Assembly (NCBI GenBank): GCA_965275915.1
Contig: CBDHYI010000008.1
Location: forward strand, 1,116,001 to 1,180,000
Length of the DNA stretch: 64,000 bases
Direction of reading: 5' to 3'
Origin: JBDWFY01 sp965275915
GTDB taxonomy: Bacteria > Pseudomonadota > Alphaproteobacteria > Rhizobiales > Stappiaceae
Made by a program: the position numbers and the translations under genes. Each line of letters starts with the position of its first letter. Positions within the stretch are counted from its first letter, which is position 1. This document shows, piece after piece, positions 17,632 to 26,524 of this stretch. The notes under the pieces are model-generated. The model made no database searches and had not been told where the DNA came from. It saw only the letters and a program-made list of their open reading frames with translations.

Positions 17632-18729
17632 ATGGAATGGAACTGGCAGCAACCTGATTGGCCGTCTTTCAGTCATGATAGCACCGCTGTTGAAGAGCTG
17701 GAAAAACAGTTTCTGAAACAGTTCGGCATCGTCATTGGAGCCTTAAGGCACATTGGATCTGATGCAAAGGATGACTTGGTCATCGACATTATCAGCGCCG
17801 AAGCCGTCAAGACATCTGAAATTGAAGGCGAGTTTCTAAACCGGGGCTCTGTTCAGGCATCAATCCGCCGTCACTTTGGGCTGGATGCGAGTGGCAGACG
17901 ACCTACACCCGCAGAGCAAGGCATCGCGGAAATGATGACCGTGCTTTATCGGACCTATGATGACACATTGTCCGACAGCATGCTTTTCCAGTGGCATAAG
18001 ATGCTGATGAGCGGGCGGAACGATCTGAACGATATCGGACGTTACCGCACGCACGCAGAGCCCATGCAAATTGTTTCCGGCGCTGATTATGCACCCAACG
18101 TTCATTTCGAAGCTCCGCCATCTGCGAAGGTCGGTGCGGAAATGGCCCGTTTCATTGACTGGTTCAATGACAGTCAATCAATGCCGCCACTCACCCGCGC
18201 AAGCATTGCGCATCTATACTTTGAATGTGTTCATCCTTTTGAAGACGGAAACGGACGCATCGGGCGCGCCATTGCTGAAAAAGCGCTGTCGCAAAACCTC
18301 GGGCAGCCGACATTACTTGCGTTATCTCATGCAATCCAGACTGGGAGAAAAGCCTATTATGAGGCTCTTGAGCAGTCGAACAAAACGCTCAATCTAACCA
18401 ATTGGATCAAATATTTTGCCGGAACAATACTGGATGCCCAGTCTTATTCTCTCCGTCTGATCGAGTTTCTGATTGCCAAAACAAAGCTCTATGATCGCTT
18501 GCGCGGAGCACTCAATGAGCGGCAGCAGAAAGTCATTGCGCGCATGTTTCGTGAAGGGCCCGAAGGGTTCAAGGGCGGACTAAGCGCGGACAACTATATC
18601 ACAATAACGGGGGCAACCCGCCCCACGACGACCCGTGATCTTGCAGACCTTGTTAAAAAAGGTGCACTGACAAAAACCGGTGAGCGTCGCTACACCCGAT
18701 ATTGGTTGAAACTGGAAACAGATAGCTGA
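17632..18729 (+). CDS. Fic-family AMP-transferase-like protein (DUF4172 type)
   Basis: A 365-residue protein. The Fic active-site motif HPFEDGNGRIGR is intact near residue 203, so it should transfer AMP (or another nucleotide phosphate) to a target hydroxyl. The N-terminal helix contains TSEIEG at about residue 62, matching the inhibitory (S/T)xxxE(G/N) motif of class II Fic proteins that fold the inhibitory helix in cis. The C-terminal 70 residues (ATRPTTTRDLADLVKKGAL, then RRYTRYWL) resemble a winged helix. This layout is common in self-contained regulators. No antitoxin gene lies beside it. Confidence 0.88.
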   Translation: MEWNWQQPDWPSFSHDSTAVEELEKQFLKQFGIVIGALRHIGSDAKDDLVIDIISAEAVKTSEIEGEFLNRGSVQASIRRHFGLDASGRRPTPAEQGIAEMMTVLYRTYDDTLSDSMLFQWHKMLMSGRNDLNDIGRYRTHAEPMQIVSGADYAPNVHFEAPPSAKVGAEMARFIDWFNDSQSMPPLTRASIAHLYFECVHPFEDGNGRIGRAIAEKALSQNLGQPTLLALSHAIQTGRKAYYEALEQSNKTLNLTNWIKYFAGTILDAQSYSLRLIEFLIAKTKLYDRLRGALNERQQKVIARMFREGPEGFKGGLSADNYITITGATRPTTTRDLADLVKKGALTKTGERRYTRYWLKLETDS

Positions 18730-18935
18730 GGCCCTTAACAGGTATTTGACGTCTGAATTGAAGAGCTTTTGATGCGAAGTGGTTCCTGTATATTCTTTTG
18801 ACCAATTTTTCGGCAACCTTCCCGCTTGTTCTGCCCATTATTCACGCGAGTTTCGTTCTTGATTAAAGTCTGTGCATGGTCTCAAATAAGCGCTGGCTTT
18901 AAGAATAATCAAAAACGAAGAGTGAGGGATGCTCC

Positions 18936-19943
18936 ATGCTCAAGAAGATTGCACTGTCACTGGCCTTTGCCGCCGGGCTGATGGCTCAGGCTCATGCGGA
19001 AACGAAGATGCCGTTTGCGCTCGACTGGAAGTTCGAGGGGCCGAGCGCCGCCTATTTTGCCGCGATTGACAACGGACATTTCAAGGCCGAGGGGCTCGAT
19101 GTCGAGATTTCAGCCGGCAAAGGGTCGCTCGACGCGATCCCGAAAGTGGCGACCGGCGCGTTTCCCATCGGTTTTGCCGATATCAACAGCCTGATCAAAT
19201 TCATCGATCAGAATCCCGGCGCGCCGGTGACGGCAGTCATGATGGTCTATGACAAGCCGCCATTTGCCGTTGTCGGCCGTGCCTCGCAAGGGGTGAGCAG
19301 CCCGAAGGATCTGGAAGGCAAACGTCTTGGTGCGCCGCCGCCTGACGGAGCCTGGGCGCAGTTTCCCGCTTTTGCGAGTGCCAACGGGCTGGATACCAGC
19401 AAGATCACGGTCGAGCCGGTCGGCTTCCCGACCCGTGAGCCGATGCTGGCCGAAGGACGGGTCGATGCGATCACAGGCTTCTCGTTCTCCAGCTTCCTGA
19501 ATTTGGTCCGCCTCGGTGTGCCGGAAGAGGATATCAAGGTCATTCTGATGGCCGACAACGGCCTGTCGCTCTACGGCAACGCCATCATCGTCAACACGGA
19601 TTTTGCCAAGGAAAACAGCGAGGCCGTCACGGGCTTCCTGCGGGCTGTTGCCAAAGGCTGGAACGATGTGATTGCCGATCCTGATGCGGGCGCCGCCATG
19701 GTGGCCAAGCGCAACCCGGCCGCCGATCAGGCACTGGAGGCGCGCCGTCTGAAGCTGGCCATCGATGCCAATGTGGTTACCGATTACACCAAGGCCAACG
19801 GAATGGGCGGCATTGACGCCGCGCGCATGGAAAAGGCGTTGGCGCAACTGGCAGAGAATTATGAGTTCCAGAACACACCGGATATGGCGCTCATTTTCAC
19901 AAGCGAATATCTGCCCACAGACGGCAGCCTGACGCTGAAGTAA
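18936..19943 (+). CDS. ABC transporter substrate-binding protein (NMT1/SsuA-like)
   Basis: A 335-residue periplasmic protein with a Sec signal peptide MLKKIALSLAFAAGLMAQAH cut before AETKM. The mature N-terminus (FALDWKFEGPSAAYFAAIDN) and GFPTREPMLAEGRVDAITGF fit the NMT1/THI5-like family, which binds thiamine precursors, sulfonates, nitrate or similar small molecules. It is followed by an ATPase and a permease on the same strand. The specific ligand is not evident. Confidence 0.87.
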   Translation: MLKKIALSLAFAAGLMAQAHAETKMPFALDWKFEGPSAAYFAAIDNGHFKAEGLDVEISAGKGSLDAIPKVATGAFPIGFADINSLIKFIDQNPGAPVTAVMMVYDKPPFAVVGRASQGVSSPKDLEGKRLGAPPPDGAWAQFPAFASANGLDTSKITVEPVGFPTREPMLAEGRVDAITGFSFSSFLNLVRLGVPEEDIKVILMADNGLSLYGNAIIVNTDFAKENSEAVTGFLRAVAKGWNDVIADPDAGAAMVAKRNPAADQALEARRLKLAIDANVVTDYTKANGMGGIDAARMEKALAQLAENYEFQNTPDMALIFTSEYLPTDGSLTLK

Positions 19944-19964
19944 CAGCGCTGAAGGGATGAACGA

Positions 19965-19992
19965 GGAAAGGCGGGCGCTGTCCCGCCTTTCC
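19965..19992 (+). terminator. Intercistronic hairpin after the binding-protein gene
   Basis: GGAAAGGCGGG and CCCGCCTTTCC are perfect 11-bp arms around a 6-base loop, without a T-tract. Such hairpins after binding-protein genes commonly stabilise the upstream mRNA and give it higher expression than the permease part. Confidence 0.6.
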
Positions 19993-20014
19993 TGCGTGCC
20001 TTGGGGGACATGAG

Positions 20015-20827
20015 ATTACACCGCAAATTGAACTGAAAAACGTCAGCCACGCCTATAAGACGGATGACGGCCCGCTGCCGGTTTTGAATGACCTGACCAT
20101 TGCCGTCAAAAAGGGAACCTTCACTGCAGTCGTCGGTCCGTCCGGCTGTGGAAAGTCCACCCTTACGCGTTTGATTGCCGGACTGATGTTTCCTGACCGT
20201 GGCGAGGTTTTGCTTGGCGGACAACGCGTGACATCGCCCCGGGCCACTGTCGGCATGGCGTTTCAGAACCCGGTTCTTCTGGAGTGGCGTTCGATCCTGG
20301 CCAATGTGCTTTTGCCGCTGGAGATTGTGCAAAACACCCTGTCGATGAGCGAACGCCGGGACAGGGCACGCTCACTTCTGTCCCTTGTCGGCCTTGAGGG
20401 GTTTGAGGACAAAAAACCGTCTGAGCTGTCCGGCGGCATGCGGCAGCGCGCCTCCCTGTGCCGGGCGTTGGTCCACCGGCCTGAAGTCTTGATTCTTGAT
20501 GAGCCGTTCGGAGCGCTTGACGCTTTTACCCGCGAGGACCTGTGGCAGATCATGCACGCGCTGCGGCATGAAGAAGAGTTCACGTGTCTGCTGATCACCC
20601 ATGACCTGCGGGAGTCTGTGTTTCTCGCGAACGAGGTTGTCGTGCTTTCGGGCCGTCCCGCAACAACGCAATTCGTTCTGGATGTGACGCTTGGCAGCGA
20701 TCGCGAAGTGGATGATCTTTACGAGCCCGCAGCGACGGAGATGCTGGCCGAGCTGCGTCATCAGATCCAGATCGCCCAGGGCCGCGTCCATGAACGCCAC
20801 CATCACAGCGGGGAGCCTGTCGCATGA
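20015..20827 (+). CDS. ABC transporter ATP-binding protein, non-canonical start
   Basis: A nucleotide-binding subunit of about 270 residues: Walker A GPSGCGKSTLTRL, signature LSGGMRQRASLCR, Walker B ILDEPFGALD, and LITHDLRESVFLANEV, as in TauB/SsuB/ThiZ. Homology starts at ITPQIELKNVSHAYKTD, coded from an ATT at 20015; there is no ATG, GTG or TTG in that frame between the stop at 19958 and the TTG at 20084, and starting at 20084 would remove the first beta-strands. GGGGG lies 7 bases before the ATT. An ATG at 20010 is one frame away and meets a stop after 8 codons. Either ATT is used or a base is missing near 20013. It overlaps the permease start by ATGA. Confidence 0.75.
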   Translation: MTPQIELKNVSHAYKTDDGPLPVLNDLTIAVKKGTFTAVVGPSGCGKSTLTRLIAGLMFPDRGEVLLGGQRVTSPRATVGMAFQNPVLLEWRSILANVLLPLEIVQNTLSMSERRDRARSLLSLVGLEGFEDKKPSELSGGMRQRASLCRALVHRPEVLILDEPFGALDAFTREDLWQIMHALRHEEEFTCLLITHDLRESVFLANEVVVLSGRPATTQFVLDVTLGSDREVDDLYEPAATEMLAELRHQIQIAQGRVHERHHHSGEPVA

Positions 20828-21588
20828 AGGCGCTGCGAAAAATTGCCATCCCGATTGCGGCGATCATTCTGTTTGCCCTGTTCTGGGAATGGCTTGTTTG
20901 GGTCAATGAATGGCCCAATTACAAAATGGCGTCGCCCTCCGATCTCGGCCCCGCATTCTGGAAGTTCCGTTGGCTGTTTCTGCAATATGGCTGGGAAACG
21001 CTGTGGCGCACGGTTGCCGGCCTCATGCTGGCGATCCTGTTCGGCACGCTCATCGGCATGATCATGGGCTTTTCGCGCACGATCCGCGAGGGGCTCTATC
21101 CGCTGCTGGTCGGCTTTAACGCGATCCCCAAGGCGACTGTTGTGCCGGTGATCGCGCTGATGTTTGTCGGCGCTCATGACACGAACACGATTCTGATCGC
21201 ATTCCTGATTTCGTTCTTTCCGATTGCCGTTTCAATCTCAATCGGTCTGTCAACGCTGGAACCGGAATATCGTGATATTCTCCGCTGCCTTGGTGCCAGC
21301 CAATTCACGATCTTTCGCAAGATCGCACTGCCCAAGACGCTGCCGGAATTTTTCGGCGCGCTGAAGGTTGCCGTCACGCTTGCCTTTATCGGTACCAACC
21401 TGATGGAGATTGTCGAACCGCACGGCAAGGGCCTTGGCCATCTGTTCGACAGCGGCAAAATCAGCGCCGACTATCCTCTGATGTTCGCCGTTCTGATCGC
21501 TCTGGCACTGCTTGGCATCCTGCTTTACTACGTCGTTGTTTTCCTGGAGAAAATCTTTGCAGGCTGGGCCGAGCGGGCGGAGACGTAA
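20824..21588 (+). CDS. ABC transporter permease (SsuC/TauC-like)
   Basis: A 254-residue inner-membrane protein with about six membrane segments. The EAA loop is seen as YRDILRCLGASQFTIFRKIA (about residue 145), the contact for the ATPase. It has the length and layout of the sulfonate/nitrate/thiamine-precursor permeases. Its ATG overlaps the stop of the ATPase gene. With the binding protein and ATPase it makes one importer. Confidence 0.9.
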   Translation: MKALRKIAIPIAAIILFALFWEWLVWVNEWPNYKMASPSDLGPAFWKFRWLFLQYGWETLWRTVAGLMLAILFGTLIGMIMGFSRTIREGLYPLLVGFNAIPKATVVPVIALMFVGAHDTNTILIAFLISFFPIAVSISIGLSTLEPEYRDILRCLGASQFTIFRKIALPKTLPEFFGALKVAVTLAFIGTNLMEIVEPHGKGLGHLFDSGKISADYPLMFAVLIALALLGILLYYVVVFLEKIFAGWAERAET

Positions 21589-21598
21589 GAGCGGATCG

Positions 21599-22759
21599 TC
21601 AGTGGCGGTCCACCACTTCGACCGCCAGAATCGTCGGCAGATGCCTTGCGATTTCCTGCCAGTTGTCGCCTTCATCCAGGCTGGCGAAGACCGAGCCGCT
21701 GTTGGTACCGAAATAGATCCCGGCCGGATCGCGTTCATCGCCGGCCATGGCCTGGCGGAGCACGGTGAAGAAACACCCTTCCTGCGGCAGACCGGTACGC
21801 CGGGCCTGCCAGCTTTGTCCGCCGTCGCGCGAGCGCCAGACCGCCGCCGCGGCATCGGGCGGGAACCGGCCGACGCTGTCACCGTTTAAAGGCACCGTCC
21901 AGATCGTATCGGGGTCGCGCGGGTGCACGCGGATCGGGAAGCCGAAAGTGGAGGGCAGGCCGTCGGTCAGGTCGTCCCAGCTGCGGCCGCCATCGGCCGA
22001 GCGCCAGACACCGTGATGGTTCTGCTGGTAGAGCAGGTCGCCATCGCCCGCTGCCCGCATCATATTGTGCACGCAGTGTCCGATCTCGCCGTCGCGCGGC
22101 GCGGCGGGATGGTCATGCTGCCCGCAGGTTTCAGCGTTGGACAGCCGGTTGCGGCGCTCCCAGGTGATGCCGCCATCTTCGGTGGCGAACACGCCCGCGG
22201 CGGAGATACCGATCCAGAGCTTTTCGGGGTTGTCCGGATCAGAGACGATCGTGTGCAGCACAAGTCCGGCCGCGCCCGGATTCCAGTTCTCCGCGGACGG
22301 GTGGTTTGTCAGGCTCTCGATTTTCTCCCAGGTCGCGCCCCCGTCCGTGCTTTTCAGCAAACCGGCCGGTTTGGTTCCGGCATAAAGCGTGCCGTGGGCA
22401 TAACCGAGTGACCAGATTTGCGAAAATGTGTCGGTAAACGGATGCGGCTCGTCGGTCCAGCCGATCATCTTGGCAAAGTCCGGATCGTTGGCGGCCCAAT
22501 CGTCCATCTGACCTCTGGTCAGCCGCACGACCTCCCAGGTCTCGCCGCCATCGTCCGAGCGCCAGATGCCGGCGCCGTTCCAGTCGCCGCCGCCTCCGGC
22601 CCACAATGTGCCGGTTTTCGGATCGCCGATCATGTGATTGATCGGCCAGCCGTCGCACAGGGGGCCGTTGACCGCCCAGCCGCCACGCTCTTTGCCGCCG
22701 GAAATCATAAAAGCGCCCTTGGTGGTGCCGACAAGAATGGTGAGACCTTCAGAGGACAT
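21599..22759 (-). CDS. BNR/Asp-box repeat beta-propeller protein (sialidase/VPS10-like)
   Basis: A 386-residue protein built from repeated Asp-box units: SDDGGETWEVV, STDGGATWEKI, TEDGGITWERR, SADGGRSWDDL, SRDGGQSWQAR and SLDEGDNWQEI. This gives a six- or seven-bladed propeller. No signal peptide is evident (MSSEGLTILVGTTKGAFMIS), so it is probably cytoplasmic. Such proteins are often called glycosyl hydrolases, but sialidase catalytic Arg and Tyr residues are not obvious, so enzymatic function is not supported. It converges with the ABC permease gene with 10 bases between ends. Confidence 0.82.
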   Translation of the reverse strand: MSSEGLTILVGTTKGAFMISGGKERGGWAVNGPLCDGWPINHMIGDPKTGTLWAGGGGDWNGAGIWRSDDGGETWEVVRLTRGQMDDWAANDPDFAKMIGWTDEPHPFTDTFSQIWSLGYAHGTLYAGTKPAGLLKSTDGGATWEKIESLTNHPSAENWNPGAAGLVLHTIVSDPDNPEKLWIGISAAGVFATEDGGITWERRNRLSNAETCGQHDHPAAPRDGEIGHCVHNMMRAAGDGDLLYQQNHHGVWRSADGGRSWDDLTDGLPSTFGFPIRVHPRDPDTIWTVPLNGDSVGRFPPDAAAAVWRSRDGGQSWQARRTGLPQEGCFFTVLRQAMAGDERDPAGIYFGTNSGSVFASLDEGDNWQEIARHLPTILAVEVVDRH

Positions 22760-23129
22760 GGGACCAATACTCCACTGACTGTTTCAGAAGCATAGCATAA
22801 TCCTGCCGTCGAAGGGCTGTTTTTGCCCGCGGATGTTGCGTTCCGATGCCTGGCCGAGCCTTAATTACTCCCTCCGGCAGGCTTCTATTACCGCGGACTG
22901 TGCCGTGGTCCTACGGTGCAAGGCTTTGGCCAGCACCGTTGCCGATCAGAATGGTGTTTCCGGTTGCAACGTCCAGATGCAATGGTGAAATCGCTGCGCA
23001 GGTTTCTCTTATGAAGCACGTAATGCATGTTCGGATCACAACGGGTACCGCTCCCGAATTTGTGCGGGCCGGGTGCGGGAACGACAAAGGCATGTGTTTG
23101 GCGGTTCTGATCAGGCGAGGCGGTGAGGA
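22760..23129. other. Intergenic stretch without a confident gene
   Basis: A minus-strand frame at 22911-23093 reads plausibly in part (SPLHLDVATGNTILIGNGAG) but has no ribosome binding site or recognisable family and ends abruptly, so at most it is a gene remnant. Nothing else is seen. Confidence 0.4.
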
Positions 23130-23762
23130 TCACCGCCGCGCCACGAGGTAACGCCTTGTTTCTTTAGCTGGATAATTGCCGGTCTCGATGATGGTGAAGC
23201 CGGCATCGGTGATGGCCGCTTCCAGTTCCGCAATCCGGAAAAAGGCGACGTAGGGGGCTTTGCCGATCAGGCGCATGAACGGCAGCGCGATGCGCATGGC
23301 ATAATAAAACGGGGGGCCGAACCGTTCGGGTTTGCAGAAGGTTTTGGAAATGAACAGTCCGTCCGGCTTCAGGAGTGCATGGACGCGCTTGAGCGTTGCC
23401 GGAAGATCTTCCACCAGATGCAGCAGATTGTGCGCAAGCACCGCGTCGTAAGGGCCGTCAAGATCCGAGACCAGTGAGTCAGCGGCCCAGAAATCTATGT
23501 TGTTGATACTCTGTTCGCGTGCTTTGTCTTCGCCGATTTTGGTCATGGCCGGTGAGAGATCCGTCGCCGTGATGTGCTTTACGGCCGGTGCCAGTTCGAG
23601 CGCGGTCGAGCCGGTTCCCGCACCCAGTTCCAATACCCTATCCGTACTCTTCAGATAGGAGCGGGTGCGCTCCAGCGTGTAGGTATAGCTTTCCATGTTT
23701 TTGATCGGGGACTTGGCATAGCCGGCCGCATGCCTGTCCCAGAACCTGATTGTCTGTTCCAT
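23130..23762 (-). CDS. Class I SAM-dependent methyltransferase
   Basis: A 210-residue protein with motif I VLELGAGTGSTALELA (about residue 45), an acidic residue at the end of beta-2 (ITATDLSP) and motif II/III regions DAVLAHNLLHLVEDL. The overall pattern is the Methyltransf_11/25 type acting on small molecules or quinones. I chose the ATG at 23762, preceded by AAAGGAG; the frame stays open to 23960 but that part overlaps the LysR gene. It is divergent from the lysR gene at 23849, which probably controls it. Confidence 0.85.
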   Translation of the reverse strand: MEQTIRFWDRHAAGYAKSPIKNMESYTYTLERTRSYLKSTDRVLELGAGTGSTALELAPAVKHITATDLSPAMTKIGEDKAREQSINNIDFWAADSLVSDLDGPYDAVLAHNLLHLVEDLPATLKRVHALLKPDGLFISKTFCKPERFGPPFYYAMRIALPFMRLIGKAPYVAFFRIAELEAAITDAGFTIIETGNYPAKETRRYLVARR

Positions 23763-23812
23763 CGGGTTTCTCCTTTCAGGAGACGGTATAGGCATGCGCT
23801 GATCCAATAGGA

Positions 23813-23830
23813 ATTGCCGAAATTCGCAAT
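23813..23830. promoter_or_regulatory. LysR-type dyad in the methyltransferase/lysR divergent region
   Basis: ATTGC and GCAAT are inverted arms 8 bases apart, fitting a LysR box, in the 86-base space between the two divergent genes. Confidence 0.4.
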
Positions 23831-23848
23831 GATGATATACAAAAATGC

Positions 23849-24742
23849 ATGGATTGGCAGGCGATATCATTCGATTGGAACCAGGTGCGGGCTTTTCTGG
23901 CGACGGCTGAGGAGGGGTCGCTTTCCGCTGCGGCCAGGGCTTTGGGCCAGACGCAGCCAACCCTCGGCCGTCAGGTTGCAGGGCTTGAGGAGGATCTGGG
24001 TGTCACCCTGTTTGAACGGGTCGGCCGTGGCCTGATGCTGACTCCGGCCGGGCTTGAATTGCTTGAGCATGTCAAATCCATGGGCGATGCGGCAGCGAGA
24101 TTGTCGCTGGCGGCCACCGGTCAGTCACAATCGATTGAGGGACGGGTGCGCATTACGGCGGTCGATATGATGGCGGCCTACACGCTGCCGCCTGTTTTCA
24201 AACGTCTGCGTGCGATTGCCCCGCGCCTCGATATAGATGTGGTGGCTTCAAACGACCTTCGCGATATTCTGCGCCGGGAAGCTGATATCGCCGTGCGCCA
24301 CGTCCGGCCGGAACAGCCGGAGCTGATCGGCCGGCTGGTGCAGGAAGCGGAAGGCGCCTACTATGCCGCAACCGCTTACCTTGAGCGGCGTGGACGCCCG
24401 GAAAGCAAGGCAGATTTTTCAAAACACGACTTTATCAGCTTCGGCAACGCCGAAGAGATGATCGCCTTCGCCAGGCCACTGGGCATTGCGCTTACAGTCG
24501 AGAATTTCCGGATCGGTTCGTCAACCGGAATGGTTGCCTGGGAGTTCGTCAAACAAGGCATGGGCATCTCGGTAATGTCGGCCCAGGTGGGCGACAACAC
24601 CCCGGGCGTCGAACGGGTTCTGCCGGAGATGAAACCGATTGTCTTTCCTGTATGGCTGATCACTCACCGCGAACTTCATACCAGCCGCCGGATCAGGCTC
24701 GTTTTTGATACATTGGCGGAGTTTCTGTCGGCCGGCCGCTGA
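23849..24742 (+). CDS. LysR-family regulator
   Basis: A 297-residue LysR protein. The winged helix is at residues 8-65 (FLATAEEGSLSAAARALGQT, then QPTLGRQVAGLEEDLGVTLF). The effector domain begins near residue 95 (GRVRITAVDMMAAYTLPPVF). It is divergent from the methyltransferase gene, its likely target. The LysR dyad between them supports this. Confidence 0.88.
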   Translation: MDWQAISFDWNQVRAFLATAEEGSLSAAARALGQTQPTLGRQVAGLEEDLGVTLFERVGRGLMLTPAGLELLEHVKSMGDAAARLSLAATGQSQSIEGRVRITAVDMMAAYTLPPVFKRLRAIAPRLDIDVVASNDLRDILRREADIAVRHVRPEQPELIGRLVQEAEGAYYAATAYLERRGRPESKADFSKHDFISFGNAEEMIAFARPLGIALTVENFRIGSSTGMVAWEFVKQGMGISVMSAQVGDNTPGVERVLPEMKPIVFPVWLITHRELHTSRRIRLVFDTLAEFLSAGR

Positions 24743-25140
24743 AGGACGGCTGTTCATCGGACATGTCGTCTGACAGGCGCAGCTCGGCTTTTCCGGATTA
24801 TCAGTATCTTAAGGCCCTTGGCGCACACTCGAACCATCTGGGGCAACAGCATCGGCATTCGGTTTCACGCACCGCTCGATCGGATGCCGATGCACCGACT
24901 TTCCTTCCTGACCGAAATGACCGACCGGCCTTGCTGGAACAGCCCGTTCACCGCGCCGAAAGTAAGGGGCAACGCCCAGGCGCATACAAGCAGCCTTCGA
25001 CGATGTTTTATGAGGCCCATCCGTGCCCCGTTTAGTTTGAGTGGCCTAACGGACAGCACTGTGCGATATGGAACTGAAAGCCTTGAGAGCGAAGCGACCT
25101 TTTCGCTGTTTTTAGGCTGTTTGGCGAAAGGACATCGACA
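24743..25140. other. Leader region of the quinone oxidoreductase gene
   Basis: Open frames exist on both strands in these 398 bases but none shows family features, and their codon use looks unlike the neighbours. I see no gene. Confidence 0.5.
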
Positions 25141-26124
25141 GTGAAAGCAATTCGTATCCATCAGTTTGGCGGCCCGGAGGTTTTGCAACTGGACGAAGTT
25201 GACGATCCGGTGCCCGGTCCGGGAGAGGTTGTCTTCAATGTGCGGGCGGTCGGGGTAAACCCGGTGGACACCTACATGCGCAGCGGCACTCACCGGGTAA
25301 AGCCGGATCTTCCATACATTCCCGGAGGCGATGCTGCCGGCGAAGTCTCTGCTGTCGGCGACGGGGTCACGATAGTCAAACCGGGCGATCGGGTGTTCGC
25401 CGGATCAGTGCTGGGATTTGGTTTTACCGGCTGCTATGCGGAAAAAGTGAAACGCTCCGCAGAACACCTTCTGCCCGTTCCGGAAGCGGTTTCCTTTGCC
25501 GAAGCCGTTGCGTTTGGCGTTTCCTACCCGACGGCGCACTATGCGCTCTTTGCCCGCGGCGGTGCCAGGGCAGGGGAAACCCTGTTCATTCACGGGGCCA
25601 GCGGATCAGTCGGCACGTCCGCAATCCAATTGGCAAAACAGGCGGGACTGACCGTCATAGGCAGCGCCGGATCTCAGGCCGGTCTTGATCTGGTGTCGCG
25701 CGAAGGTGCCGATCACGCGGTGAACCATAACCAGGCAGGGTATCTTGATCAGGTTCGCACTCTGACCGGCGGTGCCGGGCCGGACCTGATCCTGGAAATG
25801 CTCGCCGATGTTAATCTTGCGGCCGACATGGAGCTTGCTGCCACCTATGGCCGGATTATCATTATCGGGAACAGGGGTGAGATCACCATCAATCCGCGCA
25901 TTGCCATGGCGAAGGATCTCGATATTCGCGGCGTCATGCTGCTGAATGTGCCCGAGGCTGACATCGAAACCATCATGAAGGACATTCTTGACGGTGCCGC
26001 TTCTGGAAAGCTGAAGCCGATCGTCGGACGGACCTTCCCTCTCGCAAAAGCCGCCGCTGCGCAGCTCGCCGTTTTGGAAAATGGCAACGGGGGAAAAATC
26101 GTACTGATCCCGTACCAGAATTAG
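25141..26124 (+). CDS. NADPH:quinone oxidoreductase-like MDR protein (zeta-crystallin type)
   Basis: A 327-residue medium-chain dehydrogenase/reductase starting at a GTG. It has the QOR N-terminus (MKAIRIHQFGGPEVLQLDEV) and the NADPH-binding motif HGASGSVGTSAIQLAKQAG at about residue 150. The structural-zinc cysteine cluster of alcohol dehydrogenases is absent, as expected for the zinc-free quinone oxidoreductase branch. It is followed closely by a cupin and a VOC protein on the same strand. Confidence 0.87.
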   Translation: MKAIRIHQFGGPEVLQLDEVDDPVPGPGEVVFNVRAVGVNPVDTYMRSGTHRVKPDLPYIPGGDAAGEVSAVGDGVTIVKPGDRVFAGSVLGFGFTGCYAEKVKRSAEHLLPVPEAVSFAEAVAFGVSYPTAHYALFARGGARAGETLFIHGASGSVGTSAIQLAKQAGLTVIGSAGSQAGLDLVSREGADHAVNHNQAGYLDQVRTLTGGAGPDLILEMLADVNLAADMELAATYGRIIIIGNRGEITINPRIAMAKDLDIRGVMLLNVPEADIETIMKDILDGAASGKLKPIVGRTFPLAKAAAAQLAVLENGNGGKIVLIPYQN

Positions 26125-26156
26125 CCCTGTGCCATACCGGCTAAAATTGGAGTTTT

Positions 26157-26495
26157 ATGATGCAGTTTCCCGATTTCATAAGATCGCTGCCATCGCTGGA
26201 CGCACCGTTTCCGGAGGATGTCATTCAGTCCCATGCCGTTCGCTCAGACGATGCGCTGGTGGTTTACTTTACGGTCCGCAAGGACATCGAACTGCCCGAA
26301 CACAGTCATGGGGCGCAGTGGGGAACTCTTATTCACGGAGCTCTGGAAATCACGATAGACGGTGTCACAAGAGACTGCGTTCCCGGTGACAGCTGGAACA
26401 TCCCGGCCGGTTCGCCGCATTCCGCCAGGATCAAGGCGGGGAGTCTGATCATGGACGTATTCGAGGAAGCCGACCGGTACCCGCTCCGCCGCTGA
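26157..26495 (+). CDS. Small cupin-domain protein
   Basis: A 112-residue single-domain cupin. The first motif is ELPEHSHGAQWGTLIHGALE (about residue 42) and the second is PGDSWNIPAGSPHSARI. His residues in both could bind a metal. Two ATGs are adjacent; GGAG lies just upstream. The role is unknown, but it sits between the quinone oxidoreductase and VOC genes, with 32- and 29-base gaps, as one unit. Confidence 0.8.
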   Translation: MMQFPDFIRSLPSLDAPFPEDVIQSHAVRSDDALVVYFTVRKDIELPEHSHGAQWGTLIHGALEITIDGVTRDCVPGDSWNIPAGSPHSARIKAGSLIMDVFEEADRYPLRR

Positions 26496-26524
26496 GCGTC
26501 GCCTCATATGTCCGAAACAGGCAA

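Noticed and set aside
22911..23093. A 60-codon minus-strand frame with a protein-like segment
   Set aside because: It has no family match that I can state, no ribosome binding site and an abrupt end; too weak for a gene call.
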